From Selaginella tamariscina (lineage: Eukaryota > Streptophyta > Lycopodiopsida > Selaginellales > Selaginellaceae): 64,000 nt of DNA. Both the position numbers and the translations under genes were made by a program. Position 1 is the stretch's first letter. The number at the start of each line of letters is the position of its first letter. The DNA lies in the NCBI GenBank assembly GCA_003024785.1, contig PUQB01000003.1, forward strand, positions 1,689,817 through 1,753,816. Direction: 5' to 3'. Below are positions 1 to 12,230 of the stretch, in pieces. The notes beneath the pieces are model-generated. The model ran no database searches and had not been told where the DNA came from. It saw only the letters and a list, made by a program, of their open reading frames with translations.

Positions 1-1170
1 TCACAATGAACAACCCTTGCATATCTTCCCTTGAACTTGATAACCAAACATGTCTACTACAAGGAAAACATATGCATTATGATTCCATATTATATAAAAA
101 GCACACATATACGTACATATAATATCTACATAAAACAATTACTTTCCTAAGTAATTGACTTAAACTTCTGCTTTTGAAAATTAAACCCTTCAAAAGTTGA
201 AACGTTTGAAGTCAAAACCGATTCAATGCTTAATAATTTATACTTGTTTGGTAAGTACATTGGTTAACAAATCTCTAGTAAACTTGTATTCAAGAGAGAT
301 TTTTATAAGTTCAATATATTGTGTAAACCAGCATATATGAAGCCTTAATGCTACTTCATATGCTTTGGGTTGTATGTTATTTGAATAGCATTGGTGTTGT
401 CGTTAAAGATGGTTATGGGAGATGTTGGAGGCATTCGAATAGACTTAAAAAATTTAGAAATCCAAGTAACTTTCTTACCAACAAAGAATATAGCATAAAA
501 CTTTAATTACAAAGGATATAGCATGAAACTTTAATTGAGTTGTAAAGGTAAAAACAAAGTTCTACATTTCTATGCAATAATTGCTTCATAATATTTAAAG
601 AACCAACTTGCCTTGGATGAAACATATGAGGAATGAATAGTAAAATCAGCATCTGTAAATGCCTCAAATGAGAAACCAACTTTAAAGGAGTACACAAGTG
701 CGAGATTTCTGATACCTACACGATATTGAATGAGTCTACAAGTAGCATACCAATCTTTCCTAGTTGGTTCATAAAGCTTTTAATTAAGATTGATGATTAC
801 CAACACAATATTTGGTTGATTATTAATTATAAAATATAAGGTACCCAATCTTTGGCAAGGTATATACATAATGTCTTGTGCATTTCAGTAAATTGTTGAT
901 CCCGCATAAGATGTGTGAAATAAAAATCAATTTTTGGCAAAGGTTCTCAAAATACTAATAATATAGTAAGAGCAGTTCCTGTGTACACATAATTTTGCTA
1001 GTGAAGATAGATGTCTTCTATTGTGATATCCTGTGAACTTATAAACTAAAACAATGAATATCAGTGTGAAAAACTTGTTTAAGTTCATCTTTAACACTTT
1101 GTACTAACTTTGGTATAATCACAATAATGAGATGATTTATGTATACACTCACAAAAATAGGTTTCCTTTC

Positions 1171-1201
<31 letters not shown>

Positions 1202-2690
1202 AATCAGCTTTAAATCTATTGTAACCATGAAATGTAAAGTACTTATTTATAGTCTATATTAGATACATGGGCTTTATTTGAAATCATAAATAGAATGTGG
1301 TGTTTGAAAATAAGAAGGTTGTTATATGTAAATGTATTAATCGATGTTTCTATATAAAGACATTCTTAACATAGAATTGAATTAGAAACAACATAAAAAA
1401 TATTTTACCAAAATGTAATAAAAGAATTTATTAATTAAGAAACATTATGTGCATAACAAGAAATAAAGGAGATAATATATATTACACGGTCTAGTGCAGT
1501 TAATTGTTTATGTGTTACACCCTATGGTGGAATGGCAATGTATCATTTATGTGGAAGTTAATAATGTTTTTATTATATATATTATTCATATTACTAAATA
1601 GAATGTTAATGAACAAAAAGAGTTAAATAATGAATATAACATGTTGAGGGGCCAAAGATAATGAATGAGATAAATTCAGCAAGAACATGTGAAAGTCATT
1701 TGTTTAATGTTAATGATGATTAAATTGATAATTTTTTAAAATTATAAAAGATGACATTGTGCATGTTAAGTTAAACTCATTTCATTGCAAAAAAGAACTT
1801 TAACATTTAGGTAATTACACTATGTTAAGTGGTTTCACTAGAACTTGAAAAGGTTATATAAATTTAAGATCAGCTAATTAAATAAGAAACTATGACAACG
1901 TAAATGTGGATAATTAAATTTAGAACTACAATAAAACACATTTAGTAAAATTTCAAAATATAATAATAAAAATGAACATTAAGACTTATTGATGTGAAAA
2001 GGTTGGATGTAATTAATAAATATAAAACTTAATTAAAAAATTTTAATTATATTAAATCATTACATGTACAGAGTTACAACACTATTTAGTAGGACTGATA
2101 TATAAACACTTCTGTACCCTCGAAAAGTATGGAAAGGTACAAGGACAATGGTAATACTATATTATAATATTCACTTTAACATGTCCCCAATGTCGAGTTA
2201 TAAAATTTCTATACCTTATCAACATCAACATTGGAGACGTGTTAGAGTAAATGATATTATCTGTTATTTAATTATTATAGAAATAACAAAGAGTGCTCGT
2301 CGGCAATGTTTTATTTGATAAGTAAAATAATATATAAAATTAATTAAATATAAATGTTTCACACTTCCGGTTCTATACTGTACCTTGTCGGTGGCGCTTG
2401 TATATAATATTCTAAGATATATAACCGTTAAATACATTATTTGAATTATTAAAGAATGGATTAGTATATAGGACAAACCACTGGTGGGTTGGCCGTGCAT
2501 CTCGGATCTAAACTAACGTTCTGTAGATCTGATGACGTGGCATTCGGTGCTTGTTCACTGTCATGATTGGGTATGAATTGAGAGGTCATCTTCTGTTGGA
2601 CATTGGCAACTACACTGTCAAGGACGGAAGAAACATAAAATAGAAATCTACCAAAGGAATATTCATAGAATCATAAATTTTGTAACAGAC
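1..2690. other. AT-rich intergenic DNA, no gene recognised
   Basis: I see no coding signal beyond short chance ORFs. The stretch is very AT-rich and includes a (TA)n tract near 1171-1201. No RNA gene or known transposon domain was recognised. Confidence 0.6.
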
Positions 2691-3340
2691 AAAGGGATGG
2701 GATGGATCCACCTCAACTCATTAAACACTCCAGCTAACGGCGCGGTGCCACATGCTTTCCAGCTGTTTCCGGCGCCGTCATCGCAGCATATTCTGGTAGT
2801 TTTGCCAAGATTTGCATTTGCCGTTAGGCCTAGACTGTATATTCCGTTTAAGCCTATTCCCAGAAGCTTGAAGTTGCTTCAAGCGTTCTTCATCTGTGCC
2901 GTGTGAGTTAGGGTTGATAGAGGCACCGGCTCCTGTTATCGGAGTGCTCTGTTCTTCACCAGGTATTTGTGTAAGATCTTCCCCATTTCTTTGGCAATCC
3001 TGGCTCAACAACAAGCGGAAAACTGTGACTGATTCTGTCACTGGGATTTTGTGCGAGATCTCCGATTTCAGAATGCGGGTCCAGGAACGACCGGATTCTT
3101 CAACCTGAGTGATTCTTTGGATTTTGCTCCCCATTTCTTTTGTCGCACTGCAATGCAGGTTGATAAACGTGCGAATTCTTCAATCCGAGTGGTTTTCTGA
3201 TTCAAGACGGGATTTTGTGTTAGATCTTCCGTCGCGTTGCGATGTGGATCCGAGAACGAGCAATTCTCTGGAGGATTCGTCATTCCGACTGGTTTCTCGA
3301 AAGATGTGAATGATTTCGTTGCCTGATCAAGTTGGTCTAG
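2691..3340 (+). other. GC-richer leader or first exon(s) upstream of SEC16-like gene
   Basis: Base composition rises sharply compared with the 2.7 kb before it, as expected for exonic DNA. Degenerate internal repeats occur, for example GGATTTTG / GATTCTTC / CCCCATTTCTTT phrases near 2980-3140 and 3170-3220. No frame stays open throughout and I do not recognise the peptide in any frame. It lies directly 5' of the SEC16-like exons, so it is probably 5' UTR or a poorly conserved N-terminal exon. An overlapping antisense ORF (2778-3134) is also possible, but nothing in it is recognisable. Confidence 0.3.
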
Positions 3341-3358
3341 CTATAATCACAGAGCAGG

Positions 3359-4785
3359 ATGTACGGTCTCTCTTCCAAGTCGGGATACATAGACGGTTTT
3401 GTGAGTTCCGAGCCGTGTAACTACTACTGGCAGCAGCAGGATGCAAATCGGCAGGGTTTGGGGGTCCTTCGCAGCCGCTTGCATCTGAAAAATGCTGGTC
3501 AGGTTGCATGGATTTATCACAAGAACAGCATCGGTATTTCGAGAGTGCTGCGGCCTATCAGGCTCACCCGGCGTACATGAGGTCGAATTGTGCGGGAAGG
3601 CCGACCCATTCTGTCGTCGCTTTCGGTTTCGGGGTACCTTCGTCGTGATCAAGCCTTCGCAGGTAAGTATAGCATTAGTCCATCATTGCTTAACGATTTT
3701 ATTAACTGGGTAATTATACATATGCAAACAATCACGGTTATAATATTATTTTAATAGTGTTCAAAAAATGAATGTCTCTAACATATAGTTGCACGCAGCC
3801 ATCATACTATCAGCAGCAGCCCAGTTCAACGGTTGAAGTGCATAAGCTCGCCTCCTTCACTCAACAACCAACAGCGGGTCTTGACGCTAGTGGAGTTGAG
3901 AACAAATCAAAGAATGATATTTTGAAATGGATCGACGAGCGCATTTCCAATTGTTATCGGGAAGAAGCTGATAACAGGAACCTCCAATCACTGCCATTAA
4001 TCTGGGGAGCCCTAAAGATTGCTTTCGAGCACCATGGTAAATTGCGATCTCCTGCTGGCTTTACATCCGAGGTCGGTTATTTTGTATATAATCATTCATT
4101 TAGTATTTGAGTAGTTTCTCGTGATTTACGAATGTATTATTGCATGCTACAGGGAAGTGGACCGGACGCTGCTGTTGGCCAGTTGATATTGACAGCAAGT
4201 TCGTGGGGTCCTCAAACGGATTCTCAAAGTTGCCTGCAGCAAATGCCTCTGGAGGAAAGCTTACAGGTAAATAGTTTCTGTTTTGATGCACATGGCTATG
4301 TAGGCATATGTATTGTGTGTGTGTGTGTGTGTGGTGTGCACATGTAGATACTTGCGTTCGTGCGTGTGTGCATACACATGATGCTGAAGCTTTCCGATCA
4401 GGCTACGTCTATCAAGATTAAGGGGCTTTTACTCTCTGGTAAAACAGAACAGGCACTAAAATGTGCAGAAGAAAGCCACTCTTGGGGACTGGGTCTTGCT
4501 CTCGCTTCACAGCTGGGTGAGAAGGTGAGAATATCTTTAGCACGTACACCAACATACACACACATACGCGCACACACACACTCTGTTCTCCATACGCCGT
4601 TCTGAGTTATGATCGGGCAGTGTTATTTCCAAACTGTTTCCGAGATGGGACACCATCAATTCACTCCAGGGGCTTTGAGAACGTTCAGTTTGCTCATGGG
4701 TGGCTGCTTCTCAGACAACAATACTGACTACACGCAGGAACAGGTACATGCATGCAAATCACGTGTGCGTGCGTGCGCGCAAAGT

Positions 4786-4832
<47 letters not shown>

Positions 4833-6337
4833 CGTCCTTCCGTTCTAATGTTGATTGGACTCATTTTGGCAGAGGAATATCCTTGACAATTGGCATGAGC
4901 ACCTTGCTCTGATTGCTGCAAACCGAACATTGGGGATGGAGGAGTAATGACACGTCTTGGAGACTTATTGTGGAGTCATAAGCAAGAGGTACCTACTGGT
5001 ATTCCTAATATAATATTTAAGTGTCTGTAAACACCGTCTGTGTGTTTATTCATGTAAGTAATGCCGCGAGTTATATTTCTGAATGCTGATAGGTAGCAGC
5101 AGCACATCTATGCTATTTTGGTGGATCAGAACAGTGAAGCTTTCTTTACTGACGGGAAGAATGCAACTTATTGGGGCAGATCATTGGAAATACCCGAGAA
5201 CATTTGTGACGCCTTTAGCTATCAAGGTATATGTTTGTATGTGTATGTATACGTGGGCATGTGTACACACACAAACACAGGCATTGAATCTATATTCTTG
5301 AACTGCCAGAGGACTCAACTCTATGAGCTCATAAAGACGAGAGCAAATCCACAGTTCCTACTAGCCTGCTTTCAGGGATACAAGCTTGTGTATGCAAATA
5401 TGCTTGCAGAAGCTGGGCAAATGGAGGAGGCACTGAGGTAATACTACTGTATAAAATACTCGCTATAAAATATTACAACGATTTTGTGTACCTTACTCAG
5501 GTATTCGAGGGATGTACTCAGGACACTTAAAACAGTAAACAACATGGAAGCATGTAGGCAGGCCGCAACAGAACTAGAAACTCGTCTTCTTCAAAGTCTG
5601 GAGGTAAACATAATAGACTATCTTTTTTATTCAAGCAATAATAATGTACTTCCTAGTTATGTAGCTGGAGTACTTAATTAATTCAATTAACCTGCAGAAG
5701 AGTACATATGGCAAGTTTGCTGACGAATTTTGTCTAGCACTTTCAGTTATGTGATGAGTTCCTTACCTTCTCCAAGGATTAGAAGCTTCAATTCTTCTAC
5801 GTCGATGCCATCTCCCGACAAACACCAATCTAAAAAAACAGCTTTCCTGCTCGCAGTACTTCGGAGCCCGACTTGAGTAAACATTATGAGGTACGAGGTG
5901 TGGGTGTGTGTGTGTGTGGGCGGGTGGGTGCAATGTGATATACGTAGCACAATATCAACGTGTTGAATTCATGCCAATTCGTCATCATACAATCTTTATA
6001 AAGCACGTGAAGAGCTAAGTGTTGATTTGTAGAACACACCAAAGCCACCTAATCCTGGCTTTTTACGTCGTGTTGGATCCAACGTAGCAAGTTTGGTTAC
6101 GAGAAGCAAACAGGTACTTTCTAATGCGTAACGGGGCATTTATGAACTAACTATTACTGTCTTGAATTATTGTTAAACAGGAGAATTCACAAGGAAGCGA
6201 CATTCACTTTGATGGAGCATATGTTGAGAGCGGTGAAGTGAACCAGGGACATTATAATCAGGCAATGCAACAACTCAACGCAAAGCCTCCAATACAAAGC
6301 TCCACAGGACTGTACGTTCACTGCTCAAGGTAATCAA

Positions 6338-6403
<66 letters not shown>

Positions 6404-6564
6404 AACTTGCCCAGATATCTAGTTATATGAATATTGTTTTGAACAGGTACATAAGTTCTTTCAACAAGGACTCGCAGCTTGTGAGAACTCTGATGTCACC
6501 GCAGCTGCCTCCCATTTTGAAAATTGGCGGACGGAAACCCCAAGTACAAAGGATCGAAGTCTAA
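3359..6564 (+). CDS. SEC16: SEC16-like COPII coat assembly protein, multi-exon, with frameshifts
   Basis: SEC16 (plant MAIGO5) organises COPII coat assembly at ER exit sites, and the conserved central domain binds SEC13. Exons inferred from splice sites and protein similarity: ..-3662, ~3781-4071, 4153-4266, 4402-4524, 4621-4743, 4873-4988, 5093-5226, 5310-5437, 5501-5603, 5698-5890, 6033-6113, 6181-6329, 6447-6564. Family landmarks in order: CAGRPTHSVVAFGFG (end of the first exon), LKWIDERI, HHGKLRSPAGF, GLLLSGKTEQALKCAEE, NWHEHLALIAANRT, LIGADHWKYPRTF, KLVYANMLAEAGQ, and the C-terminal RSTSEPDL and RYISSFNK. The frame breaks at least three times: after VAFGFG near 3635, between GMEE and VMTRLGD near 4947, and in exon 7 near 5130-5160. 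The splice sites remain good, so these may be assembly indels rather than decay. The 5' end is uncertain; the first plausible Met is at 3359. Confidence 0.87.
4786..4831. repeat. (GT)n(GA)n microsatellite in SEC16 intron 5
   Basis: A run of GT dinucleotides passes directly into a run of GA dinucleotides inside the intron between exons ending at 4743 and starting at 4873. Other introns of this gene carry shorter (GT)n or (CA)n tracts near 4312-4335, 4551-4580 and 5900-5920. Confidence 0.9.
6342..6402. repeat. (CT)n microsatellite in the last SEC16 intron
   Basis: About 30 CT units lie between the donor at 6330 and the acceptor before 6447. The tract doubles as an extended polypyrimidine stretch of the intron. 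Confidence 0.9.
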
Positions 6565-6981
6565 AAGGGCCTTAAGTTTATACACGGGGCCTTGTTAATA
6601 CGAATACGTAAATTTTGATAAAGCAAATGTTTTGTTAATCGAATAATAAGTTGAACATGGTATATTATGGTAATGTGTATACGTAAGTACGTGTGGGTAA
6701 TGCTTTGTACATACACATGTGGTGAACCACTACGTACGTGCGCGTGTGTTGGTTTAATTGATAATGCTGCTGAAAACATAAATAACACACAAACATCTTA
6801 TAGGTGTAAAATTACAGTTACTTAATCCCAATATATATATATATATATATATCCTATGCTTTTCTTATCCATATTTACTATTTAATGTTTTGCCATATCC
6901 ACTTTATCACGATAGGATAATGGCCTGCTAATAATATTCCATTTTGGCCTATCTAAATACATTATCTTATCCATATCCCTC

Positions 6982-6993
6982 TATATATAAAAG
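6982..6993 (+). promoter_or_regulatory. TATA box of the GH127 gene
   Basis: TATATATAAAAG lies 41-52 bp before the ATG at 7034, a compact plant promoter arrangement. A (TA)n tract at about 6831-6852 is a separate simple repeat. The rest of 6565-7033 shows no gene. Confidence 0.5.
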
Positions 6994-7033
6994 CATCCAT
7001 TTCTTCCCACTAACTACTACTACTACTACTACC

Positions 7034-10000
7034 ATGGCTTTGTTTTGTTTAGCATTTCTTTTCGTTGCTCAGCTGGTTGGGGCATTGATCATGTCAAGCT
7101 CTGCATTAATGACATGAATAAGGATGCATCCAACTTCCTAAGGCAGTCGAGAGCGTCAATCCCGAGCTTGACACCATGGATTGGACACAGGAATACACGG
7201 CTCCCATGACAGACCCGCCAGAAGTTGTTACTGTTCCTCCAGAGTTTGCTATTGCCACTCGCAAATGTCCATCCTCCAGGGCTCCTCCCTACACAACGTG
7301 AGGATAGACCCCAAGTCTATGTACGGAGAGCTCAGCTTATCAACCTCGAGTACTTGTTAATGCTGGATCCAGATAACCTTGTGTACAGCTTTCGCAATAA
7401 CTCAGGATTGCCAACTGCAGGTGTACCTTATGGAGGCTGGGAAGCACCAAACCAGGAGTTAAGAGGGCATTTCGTTGGTAAGTATCTCGTTGTTGGTATC
7501 AGAAATGGTGTATTTACATGTTTGTTTTTTATGATAAGGTCACTATTTGAGTGCTTCCGCAAAGATGTGGGCTAGTACACATAATGGGACTCTGAAGCAA
7601 AGGATGGATTACATTGTTGATGTGCTAGGAGAATGCCAAAACAAGATTGGAACTGGTTATCTCTCTGCTTTTCCAGATAACTTTTTCACACGAGTTGAGA
7701 CTTATCGTTCGGTCTGGGCTCCATATTACACAATGCATAAGGTAACTTGGTATTCATCGTGTGTGTGTGTGTGTTTACACGTTGTATTCATAGATCATGG
7801 CGGGGTTGCTCGATCAATATGAAATTGCTGGGAACCAAAAGGCTCTAAAGATTGTGGCTTGGATGGTTCAGTATTTACGAGGAGAATCGAGAATTACGTT
7901 TCAAAGTATAGCATTGAGGCCTTTTACCAAGCTCAAAATGAGGAAACTGTGGGATGAATGACGTACTTTACCAGCTGTATACGATCACAGTAAGCAACAT
8001 CTATTAAGTAAGTTTATTAACACAAATATGATTACTAATTAGGGAAATCCTGAACACTTGAGATTGGCACACTTGTTTGACAAGCCATGTTTTCTTGGTC
8101 CTCTTGCAATACAAGTAAGTTTTTATAGCCTCAAAATGCTAGATATCATGAGTTAATTTCCTTCTTCTTTTAGACGGACACATTATCTAACTTACATGCT
8201 AATACTCATCTTCCCATCTTAATTGGAGTTCAAAGGAGATATGAGGTTACTGGAGAGCAAACATACAAGGTATATAACAATGTTTTAATATATTTTCAAT
8301 AATTTGTTTAATTACAGGATCTAGCCACTTTCTTATTGGACACTGTGAACTCTGCACATAGATATGTGACTGGTGGAACTAGTCACTGAGTTTTGGGTTG
8401 ATCCAAATCGTATGGGAACAACTTTGAATAATGTTGAAGAGTCATGTTCGTTACAATATGTTAAAGATCACTAGGAATGTCTTCCGTTGGACAAGAAACG
8501 CAAGCTATGCCGATCACTACGAGAGGTTGTTATTGAATGGTGTCATGACAATCCAAAGAGGAGAACCAGGTGTGATGATATATATGTTGGCTATGGGTCA
8601 TGGCATGGCAAAAACTTCAAGTACTTTGGGTTGGGGCTCACCGTTTGATTCATTTTGGTGTTGTTACGGAACAGGTATACATACATGTGTGTGTGTGTGT
8701 GCGCGCGCGTGTATTCATATGAATATATGCAGGTATTGAGTCGTTTTCTAAACTTGGAGACTCAATATACTTTGAAGATAATGGTCACCGAGACAACGAT
8801 CCAGGTGCTCAACTTCCCATTCCCACGTTATATGTTATTCAGTTTATTCCAAGCACCTTAAGATGGGAGATTAGCGGACTTATTTTGAAGCAATCTGTTC
8901 AACAGATGAGTGCTTCCGACCCAAGACTTATTGTTACCATTGATTTCTCAAAGGTATGTCACACTTAGAGTTTAGGCTTAAGCACTGGATTAACATTTAC
9001 CACACAGGATCCAGATGGTCATCTTAGCACTGCAAGTCCATACAGTGGACAAGTAGCAACTTTAAATGTGAGAGTTCCATCTTGGACTACAAATCAGTCA
9101 CAAGCATATTATAATGATGATCCTCAAGATATCAGCCCTGGAGAGTTCTTTAGCCTTCAAAAGATATGGAAAGAAGGAGATAGACTGCAGTTCATCTTTC
9201 CTGTTACTGTTACTTTGGAACACGTTCAAGGTATGTATATGTATGTGTGTGCGTGTGATTGAGCGCAATCCTATGTATATAGGCACACATCCACACATAT
9301 GTTTACATTTGTGATTTCCAGATGACAGGCCTGAGTTTGAAAAGCTGAATGCGCTTCTGTTTGGACCTTATGTGCTAGCTGGTATGAGCCACGGAGATTA
9401 CTCTCTTGGACCAGTAGACACTGATAATGTTGCTGAATGGGTGGTGCCTGTAAACTCAGAGGATAACAAGCAGTTATACTCTTTCACAGTTGCCAGTGGT
9501 GAACAATTAGGTCACAGGAATACTTCTTTATTACTAGATAGTTCCACTGTGAGGGTACTGATTGGGATTTCCAAGCTACTTTCAAGGTGAGCACTCCACC
9601 AGTTGTGGGTGCTACAGTCTCCTTTGAGTTAATGGATGAGCCTGAAAGATTAGTGGCACATAATGGGATTAACAGGGATTTAATCATTGTTGATAAGGGT
9701 GCATTCGAGGATGGGGAGAATGTTATATCTAAACAGAATGTGTTTTTCAATGTGGTTCCTGGTTTGTGTGGAGAGATGGATATGGTTTCGTTCGAATCAA
9801 AGGACAACCCTGGCTGCTACTTATATGCACAAGGCCAGAGGGTTCCAGCGCAGTTAAGATGTAATGGACGGTAAGAATTCTACATTTAGTATGTTTTCGA
9901 GCTTCACCGTGCAGCAAGGGCTTACTACTACCATCCTATGAGTTTCATTGCAAAGGGATCTACCAGGAACTATGTACTGTTCCCACAGTACGCATACAGA

Positions 10001-10036
10001 GATGAACATTACAATATCTACTTTGACATGAAGTAA
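7034..10036 (+). CDS. GH127 (DUF1680) secreted beta-L-arabinofuranosidase-like enzyme, multi-exon, with frameshifts
   Basis: Characterised GH127 enzymes remove beta-L-arabinofuranose. Plant members are presumed to act on wall glycans or arabinosylated proteins. The ATG opens a hydrophobic signal peptide (MALFCLAFLFVAQLVGA). Exons: 7034-7477, 7539-7741, 7794-7989, 8043-8114, 8174-8269, 8318-8674, 8733-8953, 9008-9230, 9322-~9870, then a last part to the stop at 10034. Motifs in order: RAQLINLEYLLMLDPDN, PYGGWEAPNQELRGHFVG, SASAKMWASTHNG, EESC (8436-8447), SFWCCYGTGIESF (8650 on, across the 8675-8732 intron), FGPYVLAGMSHGDYSLG and the C-terminal MSFIAKGSTRNYVLFP. EESC and WCC carry the Glu/Cys residues used for zinc binding and catalysis in GH127. 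The frame breaks near 7328, 7875, 7958, 8388, 8450, 9558 and 9880, although the motifs and splice sites persist. It may be a young pseudogene or a gene with assembly indels. Fragments of its 3' half recur four times downstream. Confidence 0.88.
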
Positions 10037-10520
10037 CTTTGTTTCGTGTTTATCTTGTGAAATCAATTAATAAAACAGTTTTTTACACGTAATCATGTTT
10101 TTATCTCTAAAGATAACTGGATAAGGTTCTGGTTTTATATGTTAGAAATATACCAAAGATTTTAAGGTCTACAATTAATTAAATGACATAATACATGAAA
10201 TACATAAAATTATATAACATATAAAATAAGAAAAATAATTGCTTTTAGGATAATATATATAGTCTAGCATAGTTATATTAAAAATTTATTTATTAAAATG
10301 AGCCTTAAAATCCTAAAAACACCATTATTTTTCTATATAATATACTTAATCAATTTATTTTTAATTTATTTATAACTATCTAAATTCATTTTGATCGAAA
10401 TTCTTTTTTGATAATTAAAACACAAACATATGAGTTGTACGTATGTGTGTACATATCCTGATGCATATGTGGAAAAAAAATTTAAGTATATATTCATATA
10501 AATGTACGGGGAAATCTATT
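10037..10520. other. AT-rich intergenic DNA
   Basis: This holds the 3' flank of the GH127 gene and then AT-rich sequence with no coding signal or recognised repeat. Confidence 0.5.
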
Positions 10521-10535
10521 AGGGTTAGGGACATG

Positions 10536-12222
10536 GAAGGGAAGAGGGGGGCTCCAAGACTTTCAAGCCAGAGTCCTCGACAGATAGCATGATGAGAAGC
10601 TGTATGGTGTGGGAGATCTACTCGATGCTAAAGGCGACTCGGTTGTAGAAGACAAACTGCGTCTACGCTGTTCAAGGTACCTCATTCTTGACGTCTCTTC
10701 CATGTTCTGCGTGTGCTTCCTTGGTTCCCCATGTCGCATTTTCTTGTTTTATGTTTGCTACATACTGTATGTGTATGTCTGACCTTGCCCATTGTGCTTG
10801 ATTGCTAACAAGACAAATTTCTATTTGGTTTTTGCAGTCCCTCCGGCGGCGATCGGTCTCTCGGAAGCACCGAGTAAGTTCGTTGATTTTAGTTTTTGTT
10901 CGCTTTTGAATGCCGATCTGTGTGTTCTCTGCGTGGTTTCTGGCTCTGACATGACTGGTTGGCTTTGACTTTGAGTCCGTTCTCTTCATGAAAATGACGC
11001 CTGCTGACTACGCCCGTGGTATAGTTGGCTTGAAGAAGAATGCCGCTGGCGTGACAATGTTCAAAGGCTTCCCCAGTATGCTATTCCATTACAAAGACGT
11101 GCACTTGACGTTGAAGTTGCCAAGGCTGCTGCCAACGATATGTATACTGGGTATCCGGTAGACAACAGTTACTTGAGCGTAAGTTGTTCACTTTGATCTT
11201 TGACCAGTGTTGCTGCTGACACAATATTATTCTTGTGTATCCAGGGCTATACTTTACCGTAACAACAGAAGGGAATGGGGCCTTAACGACCTGACCATCT
11301 TTCTTGGCTTTATGGAAAAACTCCTTGCGCCTCGAGAGTATGAACGAAACCGTTTATTTGTTCGGCTCCATGTCTTGCTCCTTCTAGCCTGTCGAATGGC
11401 CATATACAAACTATGCACAGGCTTCTCCAACAAACAGTGGTTACTTCTGCGCCGAGGATTTTGCAACAGGTGGGAAGAAGTGCCGGCGGGTGGCTGCGAT
11501 ATCTTTGCTCAACTCTATGAGTCGTTTGGGAAGAATATCTACTATGGCATGAGCGACAGTCAGATGAGGTCCAGTATTGACAGCCTTGAAGGTTTATTAG
11601 GTGACATTCCACATGTAGCTGTCGATGAAGCACTTAGACAATTTGAACAAGGCTACTTCCAATCCCGATTCGAGAAACTATAGAGTGTCCAATTTCCAAT
11701 TCATTCCTGGAGTATGTTGGTGCAGTTGCAAAAACAAATAAAAAGGCTCTGCTCATGTGGGTATACATTATATTACAATCAGGACCTCATACAGCCAACT
11801 GCGATGGTGGCAAAGAATGTGCCTTTTGTGAACAACTACTTGATATATGGTAGTTGGGATGAGCCTAAACAGATGGTTGAGTTTGCACAAACAATACTAT
11901 CACTAAGCTAGGAGGACATCGTATATATAACAAACACTGTCTTCTCTCTAATTTCTAGGGATGTTACATGCTGTTTGTGTGTGTGGTTGAGCAGATGTTG
12001 AATGACGAACATTTTTATCTGTCCAACAAGCGGCACAATACGTGGAAGAAGCAATTACTACCAGGGATGGTAAACGGTGTTTTGGGCAGCATGTACAAAG
12101 TGGTGGAGAACCTTTCAAAGTGGTCAGCCATGGAACGAGGCATCAACTTCTTCTTTTACTTCAGAGGGCAACTGCACATTACCTCTGACACAAACCAAGA
12201 TCAAGGAAGTCACACACATTGA
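10536..12222 (+). CDS. Unrecognised multi-exon plant gene, probably frameshifted
   Basis: Composition and splice signals look genic. Plausible exons: ~10550-10676 (donor GTACCT), 10838-10873, ~10990-11178 (donor GTAAGT) and 11245-11683. More open sequence follows at 11714-11911 and 11968-12222. Protein-like segments include DVEVAKAAANDMYTGYPVDN (about 11108-11167), the 158-codon open stretch ending at 11683 with YESFGKNIYYGMSDSQM and GLLGDIPHVAVDEALRQFEQ, and VPFVNNYLIYGSWDEPKQM (about 11820-11876). It appears soluble and partly helical, with no signal peptide or membrane segment. I do not recognise the family. Frame changes near 11040-11110 suggest the same kind of indels seen in the two genes upstream. 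Confidence 0.4.
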
Positions 12223-12230
12223 AGCCTTGC

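Noticed and set aside
2778..3134. 118-codon minus-strand ORF upstream of SEC16 as a separate gene
   Set aside because: No recognisable family, and it overlaps other open frames in a GC-richer leader. A first exon or UTR of SEC16 is equally likely.
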